Below are positions 34,341-44,370 of a stretch of DNA of 64,000 bases, in pieces. The number at the start of each line of letters is the position of its first letter. Position 1 is the first letter of the stretch. Where the stretch lies: contig NZ_CP155567.1 in NCBI RefSeq assembly GCF_039696035.1, positions 3,653,001 through 3,717,000 on the forward strand. The letters run 5' to 3'. Under the pieces are notes generated by a model. That model searched no databases, had not been told where the DNA came from, and was given only the letters and a program-made list of their open reading frames with translations. The position numbers and the translations under genes were made by a program. This stretch comes from Microbulbifer sp. SAOS-129_SWC (GTDB lineage: Bacteria; Pseudomonadota; Gammaproteobacteria; Pseudomonadales; Cellvibrionaceae).

Positions 34341-36209
34341 ATGTCCTTGTTCAACCAATCCTTCTTCAGCAAATCCCTGCTCACCGGCCTCGGCCTGCTG
34401 GCTGCCGCCGGCGCATCGGCGATGGAACAAAAGGCCTTCGACCAGGCCTTCGATGCACTGCCACACGACGACCCCGCTGCCCGCGTCACGGCGCTGCAGG
34501 ACCTGCGCTATCGCTGGCTGATGGAGAGTTTCCCGGAGAGGGCCACCTACGAGGGCTATCCCGGGGTCGACGACCGCTGGACCGACTACTCGATGGATGC
34601 CATCGAGCGCCGCGAGACGCAGACCCGGCGCCTGCTCAGCGCCAGCCGCCATATCCACGATGTAACCCTGCCGGCAGACGAACAGCTGGACTACCAGCTG
34701 CTGTATCAGGACCTGCTCAGCGAGGTGAAGGGTTACCAGTTCCCGGATTACCTGCTGCCGCTCAACCATATGGCCGGCATCCAGACCAATGTGCCGGCGG
34801 TGCTCGGGGCCATGGCCCACCGCAGCGAACGCGACTATGGGAAGATCCTCGCGCGGCTGGAGAAGCTGCCGGCGCTGGTGGAACAGACCGAGACCCTGAT
34901 GCGCAAGGGGCTGAACAAGCATATCACCCCGCCGCAGATCACTCTGCGCGACCTGCCCGCGCAGATACGCGCGCTGATTCCGGACGATCCCAAACAGAGC
35001 CCGCTGCTGAAAGTATTCCAGCAGATGCCCACGAGTATCGCTCCGGCGCACCGGCAGCGCCTGCAGCAGCGCGCCTATGCCCTCTACCGCAAGTCGCTGG
35101 CACCGGCGTGGCGCGAGCTGGCGGAATTTGTCGAGCGGGATTACATCCCCGATGCGCGTGTGAATATCGCCTTTACCAGCCTGCCGGACGGCCAGCGCTG
35201 GTACGCCTACAAGGTGCGCAAAGAGACCACCACCGAATTGAGCCCGGCGGAGATCTACGAAATCGGCATCGGCGAGGTCAAGCGCATCCGCGCGGAAATG
35301 GACAAGGTGATTGCCAAAACCGGCTTTCAGGGTGACTTCAAGGCCTTTACCGACTACCTGCGCACCGACCCGCGCTTCTTCTACACCGACAAGGCCGAAC
35401 TGCTGAGCGGCTACCGCGACATCGCCAAGCGTATCGATGGCGAGCTGCCGACCCTGTTCCGCAAACTGCCGCGCCTGCCCTACGGGGTCAAAGCGATCCC
35501 GTCGTATTCGGAAAAGTCGCAGACCACGGCCTACTACCTGCCCGGCTCCATGGCCGCCGGCCGCTCGGGCACGTTTTACGCCAACACCTACAAGCTCGAC
35601 AGCCGCCCCAAGTGGGAAATGGAAGCGCTGACCGCACACGAGGCAGTGCCGGGCCACCACTTGCAGATTGCCCTGGCGCAGGAACAGGAAAACCTGCACC
35701 CGCTGCGGCGCATCACCAACTACACCGCCTTTGTCGAGGGCTGGGGGCTTTACGCGGAAAGCCTCGGCAAGGATCTCGGCCTGTATCAGGATCCCTACAG
35801 CGAGTTCGGTGCACTGACCTATGACATGTGGCGCGCCGTGCGCCTGGTAGTGGATACCGGTATGAACCAGCTGGGCTGGAGCCGCGATCAGGCAATCGAG
35901 TATTTCATGCAAAACAGCGCCAAACCGCGTCACGATGTCACCGTGGAGATCGACCGCTACCTGGCGTGGCCGGGGCAGGCACTGGCCTACAAGCTGGGCC
36001 AGCTCAAGATTCTGGAGTTGCGTGCCAGGGCGGAAAAGAAACTGGGCGACAACTTCGATATCCGCGCTTTCCACGAAGAATTGCTTAGCGCCGGCGCCCT
36101 GCCGCTGAATGTGCTGGAAACACGTATGAATCGCTGGATCGAGGCCCAGGGCGACAATGGCATCGCCACCCAGCAACCGGCACAGGCGGAACCCGTGTCA
36201 CCCAGCTGA
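34341..36209 (+). CDS. DUF885 family secreted metallopeptidase-like protein
   Basis: A 622-residue protein with a signal peptide (about 1-27, ending AGASAM). The DUF885 family is metallopeptidase-like: here HEAVPGHHLQIALAQEQ carries the HEXXXHH-type zinc motif and FVEGWGLYAESLGKDLGLYQDPYSEFGAL supplies the glutamate-bearing helix, with SYSEKSQTTAYYLPGS before them. Likely a periplasmic or secreted peptidase; the substrate is not known. GGGGGAAG precedes the ATG at 34341. It stands alone, followed by hairpins at 36,224 and 36,299. Confidence 0.9.
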   Translation: MSLFNQSFFSKSLLTGLGLLAAAGASAMEQKAFDQAFDALPHDDPAARVTALQDLRYRWLMESFPERATYEGYPGVDDRWTDYSMDAIERRETQTRRLLSASRHIHDVTLPADEQLDYQLLYQDLLSEVKGYQFPDYLLPLNHMAGIQTNVPAVLGAMAHRSERDYGKILARLEKLPALVEQTETLMRKGLNKHITPPQITLRDLPAQIRALIPDDPKQSPLLKVFQQMPTSIAPAHRQRLQQRAYALYRKSLAPAWRELAEFVERDYIPDARVNIAFTSLPDGQRWYAYKVRKETTTELSPAEIYEIGIGEVKRIRAEMDKVIAKTGFQGDFKAFTDYLRTDPRFFYTDKAELLSGYRDIAKRIDGELPTLFRKLPRLPYGVKAIPSYSEKSQTTAYYLPGSMAAGRSGTFYANTYKLDSRPKWEMEALTAHEAVPGHHLQIALAQEQENLHPLRRITNYTAFVEGWGLYAESLGKDLGLYQDPYSEFGALTYDMWRAVRLVVDTGMNQLGWSRDQAIEYFMQNSAKPRHDVTVEIDRYLAWPGQALAYKLGQLKILELRARAEKKLGDNFDIRAFHEELLSAGALPLNVLETRMNRWIEAQGDNGIATQQPAQAEPVSPS

Positions 36210-36223
36210 TCAATCAATTGCTG

Positions 36224-36256
36224 TTTGCGGGAGCGGTCATGCATCGCTCCCGCAAA
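36224..36256 (+). terminator. Strong hairpin after the DUF885 gene
   Basis: Perfect 12-bp inverted repeat TTTGCGGGAGCG-9 nt-CGCTCCCGCAAA, 15 bp after the stop. The T run is missing, so it may act in mRNA protection or Rho-linked ending. A second, shorter hairpin at 36,297-36,315 (AAGCCGGC/GCCGGCCTT) has an A-rich left side, giving a T run on the minus strand. Confidence 0.6.
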
Positions 36257-36629
36257 CGCAGAATACACGCGCTTTTATTCCCGCCGAAAAAAAGAAAAGC
36301 CGGCAAAGCCGGCCTTCTCAACATCCGATTGTCGCGAATACATCACCTTTCTCGACCCGCAACAATCTGATGTGTTCGAGTATAGTCGCTGGCCATGGTT
36401 CCGCCCGCTTCCAACTCGCGATCCAGTATCGTCAGGGCAAATTGCCGCGCCGTGACATTTTTATAAAGCTTTTGTGACAGCCTTCGCGCTATAACCGGCA
36501 CGCCCGTCCTTCTTCCATCTCCGCCCCCCCGGGTGGGAGGCCAGCCGCCCAATGCCCTGCTTCAATGCGCTGCAGGGAGATCCCGCAGTACTCCGAGCCA
36601 CCGCCATAACAATAATCTGGGGCAATACT

Positions 36630-39600
36630 ATGCGATCGATGAGATCCTCGGCCGCGCATCCGCGTGCCAGTCTTTTATTTACCAGCCTGTTACTGGCCGT
36701 ACACCTGCCGGTGCACGCCAGTGATACGCCCGACCCGTCCACCGTCAATATTCCCGGTACCATTCAGAGCCAGATCGGCTGCTCCGGAGACTGGCAGCCG
36801 GACTGCGCCGCCAGCCAGCTCGCTCACGACAGCGACGACGACAAGTGGAGCGGCACTTTTTATATTCCCGCCGGCAGCTGGGAATACAAAGCCGCACTCA
36901 ACAACCGCTGGGACGAAAATTACGGCCTGGGCGGTTGGCGCAACGGTGCCAATATTGCGCTGAACCTGAGCAGCGGCCGCAACGTGACGTTTATCTATGA
37001 CCACCAGAGCCACTGGATTGCCGACAGCGCCAACAGCACCATCGCCACCGCGGCCGGTAATTTCCAGGCCGCGCTCGGTTGCCCCGGCGACTGGCAACCG
37101 GATTGCCTGCGCAGCTGGATGCAGGACGCCGACGGCGACGGCATCTACACCTTTATCACCCGCGCGATTCCCGCCGGCAGCTACGAATTCAAGGTGGCGC
37201 TGAATCAGGGCTGGAGCGAAAGCTACGGTGAATACGGGAACAACGTGCCGTTTACCGTGGCCAATGACGACGACGAGATCTACTTCGCCTTCGACGCCGC
37301 CAGCAAAAAGGTCACCGTCAGCACGGACGGTGTACCCCACGGCGATCTGAGCATGGAACAGGCCCAGTGGCTCGACACTGACACCCTGGCCTGGAATATT
37401 TCCCTGCATGACGGCGACACGGTGAAACTGCATTACAGCGCCGACGCCGACCTGCAATTGGGTGCCGACGGCGTCAGCGGTGACGGCGAGATCCTACTGC
37501 AGCCCGCCGGCAACCTGCCCGCGGACCTGCAACAGAAATTCCCGCACCTGGCCGGCTACACCGCGCTGCAACTGCCGGCCGGTGCGCCGCCACTGGCCGA
37601 GCTGGTCAAACGGCAGCTGGCGCTGGCGGTGTACGACCGCGACGGCAAGGTGCGCGATGCCACCGGCATCCAGCTGGCCGGCACCCTCGACGACCGCTTT
37701 GCCTACAGTGGCAAACTCGGCGCACAGGTGCAACGCAACGGTATTCACTTCGGCCTGTGGGCACCCACCGCGCGCTCGGTAAAACTGCATCTGTACAGCG
37801 ATGCGGCCCACACCACGGCGGATACGGTGGTGCCGATGCAGTTCGACGCCGCAAGCGGCGTCTGGGGCGCGGATGTGGGCAAAGACTGGGACCGCAAATA
37901 CTACCGCTACGAGGTTGAGGTCTACTCTCCCTTCACCCAACGTATCGAAACCAACCTGGTCACCGATCCCTATTCCCTCGGCCTGTCCATCAACAGCGGC
38001 AAGAGCCAGATCGTCAATCTCGACGATGCCGACCTGAAACCGCGCGGCTGGAATCACCTGCACAAGCCGCGCCTGGACAATCCGGAAGATATCTCGCTGT
38101 ACGAACTGCACGTGCGCGACTTCAGCATCGCCGACAAATCGGTACCGCAAGACGAACGCGGTACCTTCGCCGCATTCGCAGAACGCGACAGCAACGGCAT
38201 GCGCCACCTGGCAAAACTCGCACGCGCCGGCCTGACCCATGTGCACCTGCTGCCGGCGTTCGATTTTGCCACCGTCAACGAAGACCGGAGCCAGCAGGCG
38301 CAGACCCCGGATCTGTCCGTGTACGCCGCGGACAGCAGCGAACAGCAGGCCGCCGTGGACGCGGTGCGCGACCGCGACGGTTTCAACTGGGGCTACGACC
38401 CGCTGCACTACACGGTACCCGAGGGCAGCTACAGCACCGATGCCAACGGCGTCGAGCGCATCCGCGAATTCCGCGATATGGTGCAGGGGCTGTCGCGTGC
38501 CGGTCTGCGCGTGGTCATGGACGTGGTTTACAACCACACCAGCTCCTACGGCCAGTACGAAAACTCCATCCTCGACAAGATCGTGCCCGGCTACTACCAC
38601 CGTCGCAATGCCGACGGCGGTATCGAGATGAGCAGCTGCTGCGCCAACACCGCCAGCGAACACGCGATGATGGAAAAGCTGATGCTCGACTCGCTGCGCA
38701 CCTGGGCCACGGCCTACAAGGTAGACGGCTTCCGCTTCGACCTGATGGGCCACCACAGCCGCGACAACCTGTTGCATGCACAGAGCATGCTGCACGCGCT
38801 GACACCGCAGCGCGACGGCGTCGACGGCCGCGCGATCTACCTGTACGGCGAGGGCTGGAATTTCGGCGAGGTCGCCGACGACGCGCGCTTCGTGCAGGCG
38901 CGCCAGGCCAATATGGCCGGCACCGGAATCGGCACCTTCAACGACCGCCTGCGCGACAGCGTGCGCGGCGGCAACCCGTTCGGCGGTTACGAGGAACAGG
39001 GTTTCGGCAACGGCCTGTTTACCGACAGCAACGGCAAGTTCGGAGGAAATGACGAGCGCGCGACACTGCTGACCCTGGCGGACAAGGTGCGCGTGTCGCT
39101 GGCCGGTAACCTGGCAGACTACCCGCTGACCGATTCCCACGGCAACGCCATCACCGGCGCCCAGCTGATCTACAACGGCCAGGCCACCGGCTACACCGGC
39201 GACCCGCAGGAGTCGATCAACTATATCGCTGCGCACGACAACGAAACCCTGTTCGACGCCATCCAGCTAAAGGCCCACAGTACCGCCTCCGTCGACGAGC
39301 GTGCGCGCATGCAGGCGTTCAGCAACTCGCTGGTGCTCTTCGCGCAGGGCATCCCGTTCATCCACGCCGGGCAGGATTTCCTGCGCTCCAAATCCATGGA
39401 CCGCGACAGCTACAATTCCGGCGACTGGTTCAACGCGCTGGATTTCAGCCTGCGCACCGGCAACTGGGGTAAAGGCCTGCCGGTAGCCGACAAGAATGAG
39501 GACAGCTGGTGGATCATGCAGCCGCTACTGGCGAACCCCGCGCTGTCGCCGCAAGAAAACCAGCGCGAATGGACCGCGGCGCTGTTCCGCGAACAGCTGG

Positions 39601-39968
39601 CGATCCGCAACAGCTCGCCGCTGTTCCGCCTGACCGACGCGAGCGCTGTCGGGCAGCACCTGAGTTTTCTCAACACCGGTCCGGAGCAGGTGCCGGGGCT
39701 GATTGCGATGCAGCTGCAGGACGAAAGCGGCAATATCGACCGTCGCTATCAACGCGTCGTTGTACTGTTCAACGGTGACGACGACACAGTTCAGTTCACT
39801 AGCGACGCTCTGCGCGGTTTGCATCTGCAGCAACACCCGCTGCAGCGCCACTCCGCCGATACACGCCTGCACGATGTACAGTTCGATCGCGACAGCGGCA
39901 GCTTCACCCTGCCCGGCCGCACCACCGCAGTCTTCGTGGAGCGCCGTCGCGGGCACAATAATATTTAA
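36630..39968 (+). CDS. pulA: Type I pullulanase, secreted
   Basis: Hydrolyses alpha-1,6 bonds in pullulan and related alpha-glucans. The 1112-residue protein has a signal peptide (about 1-30, ending VHAS), two tandem pullulanase-type N-terminal modules ([10 protein letters not shown] and [10 protein letters not shown], about 45-130 and 140-240), a CBM48-like module ([20 protein letters not shown]) and the GH13 catalytic domain: [26 protein letters not shown], nucleophile Asp in [10 protein letters not shown], acid Glu in [10 protein letters not shown], and [10 protein letters not shown]. The ATG at 36630 follows GGGG; longer frames to 36552 are not signal-like. Probably secreted for marine alpha-glucan use. 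Confidence 0.95.
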   Translation: MRSMRSSAAHPRASLLFTSLLLAVHLPVHASDTPDPSTVNIPGTIQSQIGCSGDWQPDCAASQLAHDSDDDKWSGTFYIPAGSWEYKAALNNRWDENYGLGGWRNGANIALNLSSGRNVTFIYDHQSHWIADSANSTIATAAGNFQAALGCPGDWQPDCLRSWMQDADGDGIYTFITRAIPAGSYEFKVALNQGWSESYGEYGNNVPFTVANDDDEIYFAFDAASKKVTVSTDGVPHGDLSMEQAQWLDTDTLAWNISLHDGDTVKLHYSADADLQLGADGVSGDGEILLQPAGNLPADLQQKFPHLAGYTALQLPAGAPPLAELVKRQLALAVYDRDGKVRDATGIQLAGTLDDRFAYSGKLGAQVQRNGIHFGLWAPTARSVKLHLYSDAAHTTADTVVPMQFDAASGVWGADVGKDWDRKYYRYEVEVYSPFTQRIETNLVTDPYSLGLSINSGKSQIVNLDDADLKPRGWNHLHKPRLDNPEDISLYELHVRDFSIADKSVPQDERGTFAAFAERDSNGMRHLAKLARAGLTHVHLLPAFDFATVNEDRSQQAQTPDLSVYAADSSEQQAAVDAVRDRDGFNWGYDPLHYTVPEGSYSTDANGVERIREFRDMVQGLSRAGLRVVMDVVYNHTSSYGQYENSILDKIVPGYYHRRNADGGIEMSSCCANTASEHAMMEKLMLDSLRTWATAYKVDGFRFDLMGHHSRDNLLHAQSMLHALTPQRDGVDGRAIYLYGEGWNFGEVADDARFVQARQANMAGTGIGTFNDRLRDSVRGGNPFGGYEEQGFGNGLFTDSNGKFGGNDERATLLTLADKVRVSLAGNLADYPLTDSHGNAITGAQLIYNGQATGYTGDPQESINYIAAHDNETLFDAIQLKAHSTASVDERARMQAFSNSLVLFAQGIPFIHAGQDFLRSKSMDRDSYNSGDWFNALDFSLRTGNWGKGLPVADKNEDSWWIMQPLLANPALSPQENQREWTAALFREQLAIRNSSPLFRLTDASAVGQHLSFLNTGPEQVPGLIAMQLQDESGNIDRRYQRVVVLFNGDDDTVQFTSDALRGLHLQQHPLQRHSADTRLHDVQFDRDSGSFTLPGRTTAVFVERRRGHNNI

Positions 39969-39987
39969 GAAACCTGAAGGTGATTCC

Positions 39988-40012
39988 GTAGGGGCGGACC
40001 TTGTGTCCGCCC
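39988..40012. repeat. GTAGGGGCGGAC palindromic repeat copy
   Basis: GTAG followed by GGGCGGAC-CTTGT-GTCCGCCC, identical to the copy at 27,924, and lying 20 bp after pulA. On its plus side it ends in TTGTTGTTT, so it may double as a terminator. Confidence 0.85.
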
Positions 40013-40069
40013 TTGTTGTTTATGGCTCTGTGCGCTTGGTTCCGCGGCGCTCTGTTCTCGCCTCGTGGC

Positions 40070-40228
40070 GGCAAAGCCCTGGGTGTACCATTTCGAAATC
40101 GAGCTAGGCGCCCCCCTGTGAATACATCCCTGTACGCTCCGGCGGCGACGGTCCGGCCGCTCCATGCATTCACGGCGCCTTCGGCCCTGTCGCCGACGGT
40201 TGCGAAATGGTACACCCAGCACTTTGCC
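40070..40228. repeat. 159-bp MITE-like element with 26-bp terminal inverted repeats
   Basis: The ends at 40,070-40,095 and 40,203-40,228 are inverted copies with two mismatches (core GGGTGTACCATTTCG). The inside contains the motif TGAATACATCCCTGTA also found, inverted, in the element at 40,304-40,413. It has no coding potential, so it would need a transposase in trans. Confidence 0.75.
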
Positions 40229-40303
40229 TTCGACTGAAGTGACTGACTTCGTAAGAATCATTTGAGAGGGCAAGTTTGATTGGGCGATTAGCGTTATGCG
40301 AAG

Positions 40304-40413
40304 CCCCTGATGCTGGCGGCCCTATGCGGGACTGTCGGCCGGAGGGACCCGGCCGCCAAGCCTACAGGGATGTATTCACGGCGTGTCCCGCATAGGGCCG
40401 CCAGCATCAGGGG
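40304..40413. repeat. 110-bp element with perfect 29-bp inverted repeats
   Basis: Arms at 40,304-40,332 and 40,385-40,413 are exact reverse complements (begin CCCCTGATGCTGGCGGCCC). The 52-bp loop holds GGCCGG/CCGGCC and the inverted form of the TGAATACATCCCTGTA motif. Folded as RNA it would be a very stable stem. Confidence 0.8.
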
Positions 40414-40449
40414 AGCCACCAAACGATCTACGGTGTTCCAGACAAAAAA

Positions 40450-40474
40450 GGGCGGACACAAGGTCCGCCCCTAC
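40450..40474. repeat. GTAGGGGCGGAC palindromic repeat copy, reverse orientation
   Basis: GGGCGGAC-ACAAG-GTCCGCCC then CTAC, preceded by a run of A. On the minus strand the hairpin is followed by T6, so it could end the leftward ribA transcript, whose stop is at 40,506. Confidence 0.85.
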
Positions 40475-40505
40475 ACAGGATCAGCAAGCAACCAGGGCTT
40501 CCGCC

Positions 40506-41111
40506 TTATTCCTGCTCGTCCTCATCCTCGAACAAATGCCCCAACTTACCTTTCTTGGTCGACAGGTACTTCACATTGTGGGGATTGCGGCCGGTCTGGT
40601 GCGGCAGCCGTTCGGTGACTGTGATTCCCAGGCCTTCCAGCGCATCGACCTTGCGCGGGTTGTTGGTCATCAGGCGCACCGATTTGATATGCAGGTGATC
40701 GACCATCGCCTTCAGGACCGAATAGTCGCGCATGTCGGCACCGAAGCCCAGCTGCTCATTGGCCTCCACGGTATCCGCACCACAGTCTTGCAGGTGGTAA
40801 GCGCGGATCTTGTTCAGCAGACCGATACCACGCCCCTCCTGGCGCAAATAGAAAATGGCACCGCGGCCTTCTACCGAAATGCGATGCATCGCGTGCTGCA
40901 GTTGCGCGCCGCAATCGCAGCGCAGCGAAAAGAGCGCATCGCCGGTCAGGCACTCGGAGTGGATGCGGGCCAGCACCGGTTCGTCGGTGTCCATATCTCC
41001 CATGGTCAGCACCACATGCTCTTTACCGGTTTCCACTTCCTCGAAACCGTGCATCGCAAACATGCCCCAAGGAGTGGGCAGTTTGGAGGATTCCACGTAG
41101 CGAATGGTCAA
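40506..41111 (-). CDS. ribA: GTP cyclohydrolase II
   Basis: Opens GTP to the first riboflavin intermediate. The 201-residue enzyme has the three zinc cysteines (C54, C65, C67 in [20 protein letters not shown]), the catalytic [21 protein letters not shown] and the [22 protein letters not shown] end. Its C-terminus is acidic (FEDEDEQE). The start is a TTG at 41111, backed by GAGG seven bases upstream. It complements the ribBA gene at 44.4 kb, whose cyclohydrolase half has lost these cysteines. Confidence 0.96.
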   Translation of the reverse strand: MTIRYVESSKLPTPWGMFAMHGFEEVETGKEHVVLTMGDMDTDEPVLARIHSECLTGDALFSLRCDCGAQLQHAMHRISVEGRGAIFYLRQEGRGIGLLNKIRAYHLQDCGADTVEANEQLGFGADMRDYSVLKAMVDHLHIKSVRLMTNNPRKVDALEGLGITVTERLPHQTGRNPHNVKYLSTKKGKLGHLFEDEDEQE

Positions 41112-41164
41112 GTTGTTACCTCGATTTCAGCGGCCAGCGCAGCCATTGTAGCGCCGTCCTTCAG

Positions 41165-41800
41165 TCAATTGCGCGCGCGCAGGATCAGCACGCCGCGCTG
41201 TTTCTCCATATCCACCCGGCTCAGGAAACTGTTGCCCAGCAGGGTGATCTGCGGAAAATCGTTTGCGTGGACGGTCGCCACCACATTGTGCAGCTTGATC
41301 CCGCCGATGGTGACACTGCCCAGTGTCAGCTGGTAGGCACTGGTGACGCCATTGGCTGTGGACACCCGAATGCGCTGCGCCCGATCCAGGTTCAGGCCCA
41401 GGCGGCGTGCCGTGGGGTAGTTGAAGGCGATTGCGGTAGCCCCGGTATCGACCATCATCGACACGCGGCGGCCGTTGACCCAGGCGCTGGTGCTGTAATG
41501 GCCCAGATTGTCCGGCATCAGGCGCACCTCGGCGCGCTGGCTGCGCTGGTAATTGGTGGCCACCGGTGCGTCGAGGGTCAGCTTCTGCTCGCGGCCGTCC
41601 ACGCGCACGCGCGCATACTCGGTGGTGACTTCCAGCAACACCACACCTTCCGGCGATTTCTGCCCGCTCTTCAACAGGCGCTGGTGGCCGTCCACCTGCA
41701 GCATCGCGCTCTGCCCGAACAGTCCTTTCAGCTGCACCTGCTGCGCGGCGGCCGCCAGTGGCAACAGACACAACAGTGCAATTGGAAGTATCCGCTTCAT
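41165..41800 (-). CDS. Retropepsin-like aspartic protease, periplasmic
   Basis: A 211-residue protein with a signal peptide (about 1-19, LPLAAAAQQ). The clan AA aspartic protease fold is shown by MVDTGATAIAFNYPTARRLGL and the later LLGNSFLSRVDMEKQRGVLIL; such proteins act as dimers with one DTG each. The N-terminal 90 residues resemble the small domain found in this bacterial group (LKGLFGQSAMLQVDGHQRLLKSGQ). The substrate is unknown. It lies 53 bp before ribA and 13 bp after pgpA, so it belongs to the same leftward transcript. Confidence 0.88.
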   Translation of the reverse strand: MKRILPIALLCLLPLAAAAQQVQLKGLFGQSAMLQVDGHQRLLKSGQKSPEGVVLLEVTTEYARVRVDGREQKLTLDAPVATNYQRSQRAEVRLMPDNLGHYSTSAWVNGRRVSMMVDTGATAIAFNYPTARRLGLNLDRAQRIRVSTANGVTSAYQLTLGSVTIGGIKLHNVVATVHANDFPQITLLGNSFLSRVDMEKQRGVLILRARN

Positions 41801-41813
41801 GGCGATTCCGTCC

Positions 41814-42293
41814 CTATCCGATCCAGTGGGCGGTCAGCTGCAGGACCAGCGCCGCATATACTGCTGCCAGTATATCGTCGAGCATAATTCCGGTACCACC
41901 GTGTACTTTCCGGTCAGCCCAGCTGATCGGCTGTGGCTTGGTGATATCGAACAGGCGGAACAGCACAAAGCCGTACAGCGCCCAGCCCCAGCCCGCCGGG
42001 GCCATGAACATGGTGAGCCAGTAGCCTACGAACTCGTCCCACACGATACCGCCGTGGTCGTGTACGCCGAGCTTTTTCGACGCTGCGCCGCACAGGTAGC
42101 AACCCACCAGTGCGCTGACAATGACCACCGCTAGATACTGGGCCGGCGGCAGCCACTGCAGCAGCCACCAGAACGGGATCGCGGCGATGGTACCGAAGGT
42201 GCCCGGCGCCTTCGGCGCCAGGCCGGAGCCGAAACCGAAGGCGAGCAGCATGGTGGGGCTGCGCAACAGGTCGGAAAAAGCGGGTTGTTTCAT
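41814..42293 (-). CDS. pgpA: Phosphatidylglycerophosphatase A
   Basis: Dephosphorylates phosphatidylglycerophosphate in the inner membrane. The 159-residue protein has the family motifs FGFGSGLAPKAPGTFGT, VHDHGGIVWDEFVGYWLTM and FRLFDITKPQPISWADRKVHGGTGIMLDDILAA, with three or four hydrophobic segments. It follows thiL in the conserved nusB-thiL-pgpA order. Confidence 0.96.
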   Translation of the reverse strand: MKQPAFSDLLRSPTMLLAFGFGSGLAPKAPGTFGTIAAIPFWWLLQWLPPAQYLAVVIVSALVGCYLCGAASKKLGVHDHGGIVWDEFVGYWLTMFMAPAGWGWALYGFVLFRLFDITKPQPISWADRKVHGGTGIMLDDILAAVYAALVLQLTAHWIG

Positions 42294-42333
42294 GCCGGTT
42301 TATCTTCCGCTTTGGTTTTATGCAGGATTGTTC

Positions 42334-43278
42334 TCAAAAATGCTGGTATCCGGCGCTGGCGGCGCTCCAGCTTTCGCCGTTAAGTCGGGCGTCGACCCGC
42401 CCTTCCCCTTCCACAATGCGGCCGATCCGTGTCGCACCCAGATTCAGCGCCTCCAGTTCGGCGACCCTGTGTGCCGGCACGGTAAAACACAGCTGGTAAT
42501 CGTCACCGCCGGTGGCCGCCAGTTCCAGAGCCTGTTCGCCGGCGAGGGCGCGGGCCAGGGGCGCCACCGGCAGCGCTTCCATCTGTACCTCGGCCGAGAC
42601 GCCGCTGGCACGGCAGATATGACCGAGATCCGCCAGCAGGCCGTCGGAAATATCCACCGCGCTGGAGGCGATGGCGCCGATGGCGGCGGCGGTGTGCAGT
42701 TGTGGCAGCGGCTCGTAGTAGGCGGCCAGCGCCTGGCGCAGGTCACTGTCACCGACCTGGCGCCGGCCGAGAATAACCGGCAGCGCAGCTGCCGCCGCAC
42801 CCAGCGGGCCGCTGACATAGATGGCGTCGCCACTGCCGGCGCCGGCACGGCGCAGCGGTGCGGCGGTAGTGCCGGTCACCTGTACGGTGATCGACAGCGG
42901 CCCTTTGTTGGTATCACCGCCCACCAGCGACACGTCGTAGGCGCGCGCGCAATCCAGCAGGCCGCGGGCAAACCGCTGCAGCCAGTCTGCGTTGCTGTGC
43001 GGCAGTGTCAGCGCCAGGGTAAACCACAGCGGCCGCGCGTTCATTGCCGCCAGGTCGCTGAGGTTGACCCGCAGCGCGCGACTGGCGATCAGCGCGGGAT
43101 CGCCAGTGGCCGGGAAGTGGCGGTCGGCTACCAGGGTGTCGACACTGGTGGCGAGCAGTTCGCCGGCGGGCGGCTGCAGCAGTGCGCAGTCGTCGCCGAT
43201 ACCGAGTACCACGCCCTCGCCCTGCGGCGCGCCGCTGAAATAGTCGCGGATAATGTCGAACTCGCCGGGGCCGGGCAT
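42334..43278 (-). CDS. thiL: Thiamine-monophosphate kinase
   Basis: Phosphorylates thiamine monophosphate to the active cofactor thiamine diphosphate. The 314-residue protein starts with GEFDIIRDYF and shows VLGIGDDCALL, TSVDTLVADRHFP, LAAMNARPLWFTLALTLP, LVGGDTNKGPLSITVQVTG, AVDISDGLLADLGHI and GGDDYQLCFTVP. The ATG is 8 bp after the nusB stop. The product is a cofactor of dxs in this same window. Confidence 0.97.
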   Translation of the reverse strand: MPGPGEFDIIRDYFSGAPQGEGVVLGIGDDCALLQPPAGELLATSVDTLVADRHFPATGDPALIASRALRVNLSDLAAMNARPLWFTLALTLPHSNADWLQRFARGLLDCARAYDVSLVGGDTNKGPLSITVQVTGTTAAPLRRAGAGSGDAIYVSGPLGAAAAALPVILGRRQVGDSDLRQALAAYYEPLPQLHTAAAIGAIASSAVDISDGLLADLGHICRASGVSAEVQMEALPVAPLARALAGEQALELAATGGDDYQLCFTVPAHRVAELEALNLGATRIGRIVEGEGRVDARLNGESWSAASAGYQHF

Positions 43279-43286
43279 GCGGGTGG

Positions 43287-43727
43287 TTATTTCCGGTCGG
43301 CGGTCACTTCGGCCGCACGCAGGTCGGCGGCGGTCTTGTCGAGGATGCCGTTGATATATTTAAACGCGTCGGTGGGACCGAACTTCTTCGCCAGCGCCAC
43401 TGCTTCGTTGATCACGACCTTGTAGGGGACATCAATACGGTTTTTCAGCTCGTAAGTGGCCATGCGCAGCAGCGCGCGGGACACCGGGTCCAGCTCGTCG
43501 ACGTTGCGGTCAAGGTGCGTGGCGTAGGCGTCTTCGATCTCGTCGAGATTCTTGGCCACGCCATGAAACAGATCGCGAAAATACGGCACGTCTGTTTTGC
43601 TCATGTCATTGTCGGCGTGGAACTCGGCCTCGATCGCATTGAGGCTGGCGCCGGCCATCTGCCATTGATAGAGCGCCTGCATGGCGTAGTGGCGCGCCTT
43701 GCGGCGTGCGGATGCGGTTACTGTCAT
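43287..43727 (-). CDS. nusB: Transcription antitermination factor NusB
   Basis: A 146-residue all-helical protein that joins NusE at boxA RNA in rRNA antitermination. Family signatures: [80 protein letters not shown]. It sits between ribH and thiL, its usual place. A 113-bp gap to ribH holds small imperfect palindromes but no clear promoter. Confidence 0.97.
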   Translation of the reverse strand: MTVTASARRKARHYAMQALYQWQMAGASLNAIEAEFHADNDMSKTDVPYFRDLFHGVAKNLDEIEDAYATHLDRNVDELDPVSRALLRMATYELKNRIDVPYKVVINEAVALAKKFGPTDAFKYINGILDKTAADLRAAEVTADRK

Positions 43728-43839
43728 GGTTCAATCAATCTTTTCTGGCTTCTGGAGCCGATACCTGTAGGCAACTATAGAGGCAGCCCTGCTACCGGGA
43801 CGCGGTATCAGGGCCTTCGCCCCGATGTCGGTACTCTGT

Positions 43840-44310
43840 CTAAATCTTGCCGAGCAGAGAAACCATCTCCAGCGCGGTTTCCGCCGCTTCGCAGCCCTTG
43901 TTGCCGGCCTTGGTGCCGGAGCGCTCGATGGCCTGCTCTATGGAGTCCACGGTGAGTACGCCGAAGGTCACCGGCACACCGCTGTTCAGCGATACCTGGG
44001 CGAGGCCCTTGGTGCACTCGCCGGCGACGTATTCGAAGTGCGGCGTGCCGCCGCGGATCACCGCGCCGAGGGCGATGATGGCATCGAACTTTTTGCTCTC
44101 GGCCAGCTTCTGGGCCGCCAGCGGAAATTCAAACGCACCCGGGGCGTAGTAAATGGTGATGTCTTCGTCCTTGATACCCTTGCGGCGCAGGGTGTCCAGC
44201 GCGCCGTCTTTCAGGCTCTCGACGACAAAGCTGTTCCAGCGGCTGACCAGCAGCGCGTACTTGCCTTTGTTGTCGATGAAATCGCCTTCGATTACGTTGA
44301 TGTTGCTCAT
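43840..44310 (-). CDS. ribH: 6,7-dimethyl-8-ribityllumazine synthase
   Basis: Makes lumazine, the substrate of riboflavin synthase, usually as a 60-subunit or smaller shell. The 156-residue protein shows [96 protein letters not shown]. The ATG at 44310 is preceded by GGAAAGAGC. It follows ribBA by 60 bp. Confidence 0.97.
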   Translation of the reverse strand: MSNINVIEGDFIDNKGKYALLVSRWNSFVVESLKDGALDTLRRKGIKDEDITIYYAPGAFEFPLAAQKLAESKKFDAIIALGAVIRGGTPHFEYVAGECTKGLAQVSLNSGVPVTFGVLTVDSIEQAIERSGTKAGNKGCEAAETALEMVSLLGKI

Positions 44311-44370
44311 TGCTCTTTCCATTATTTTGATGGGCAAAGGCGTGCAGCGATGTGCCCATCCGCTAGTCGA

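Noticed and set aside
32090..34489. Open frame of 799 codons opposite dxs
   Set aside because: Antisense shadow of a highly conserved gene, rich in His, Gln and Arg as expected for such frames.
37494..39236. Open frame opposite pullulanase
   Set aside because: Antisense shadow; pullulanase motifs are intact on the other strand.
43728..43839. Another inverted-repeat element between nusB and ribH
   Set aside because: Pieces such as GATACC/GGTATC pair only weakly and no clear arms of 10 bp or more were found.
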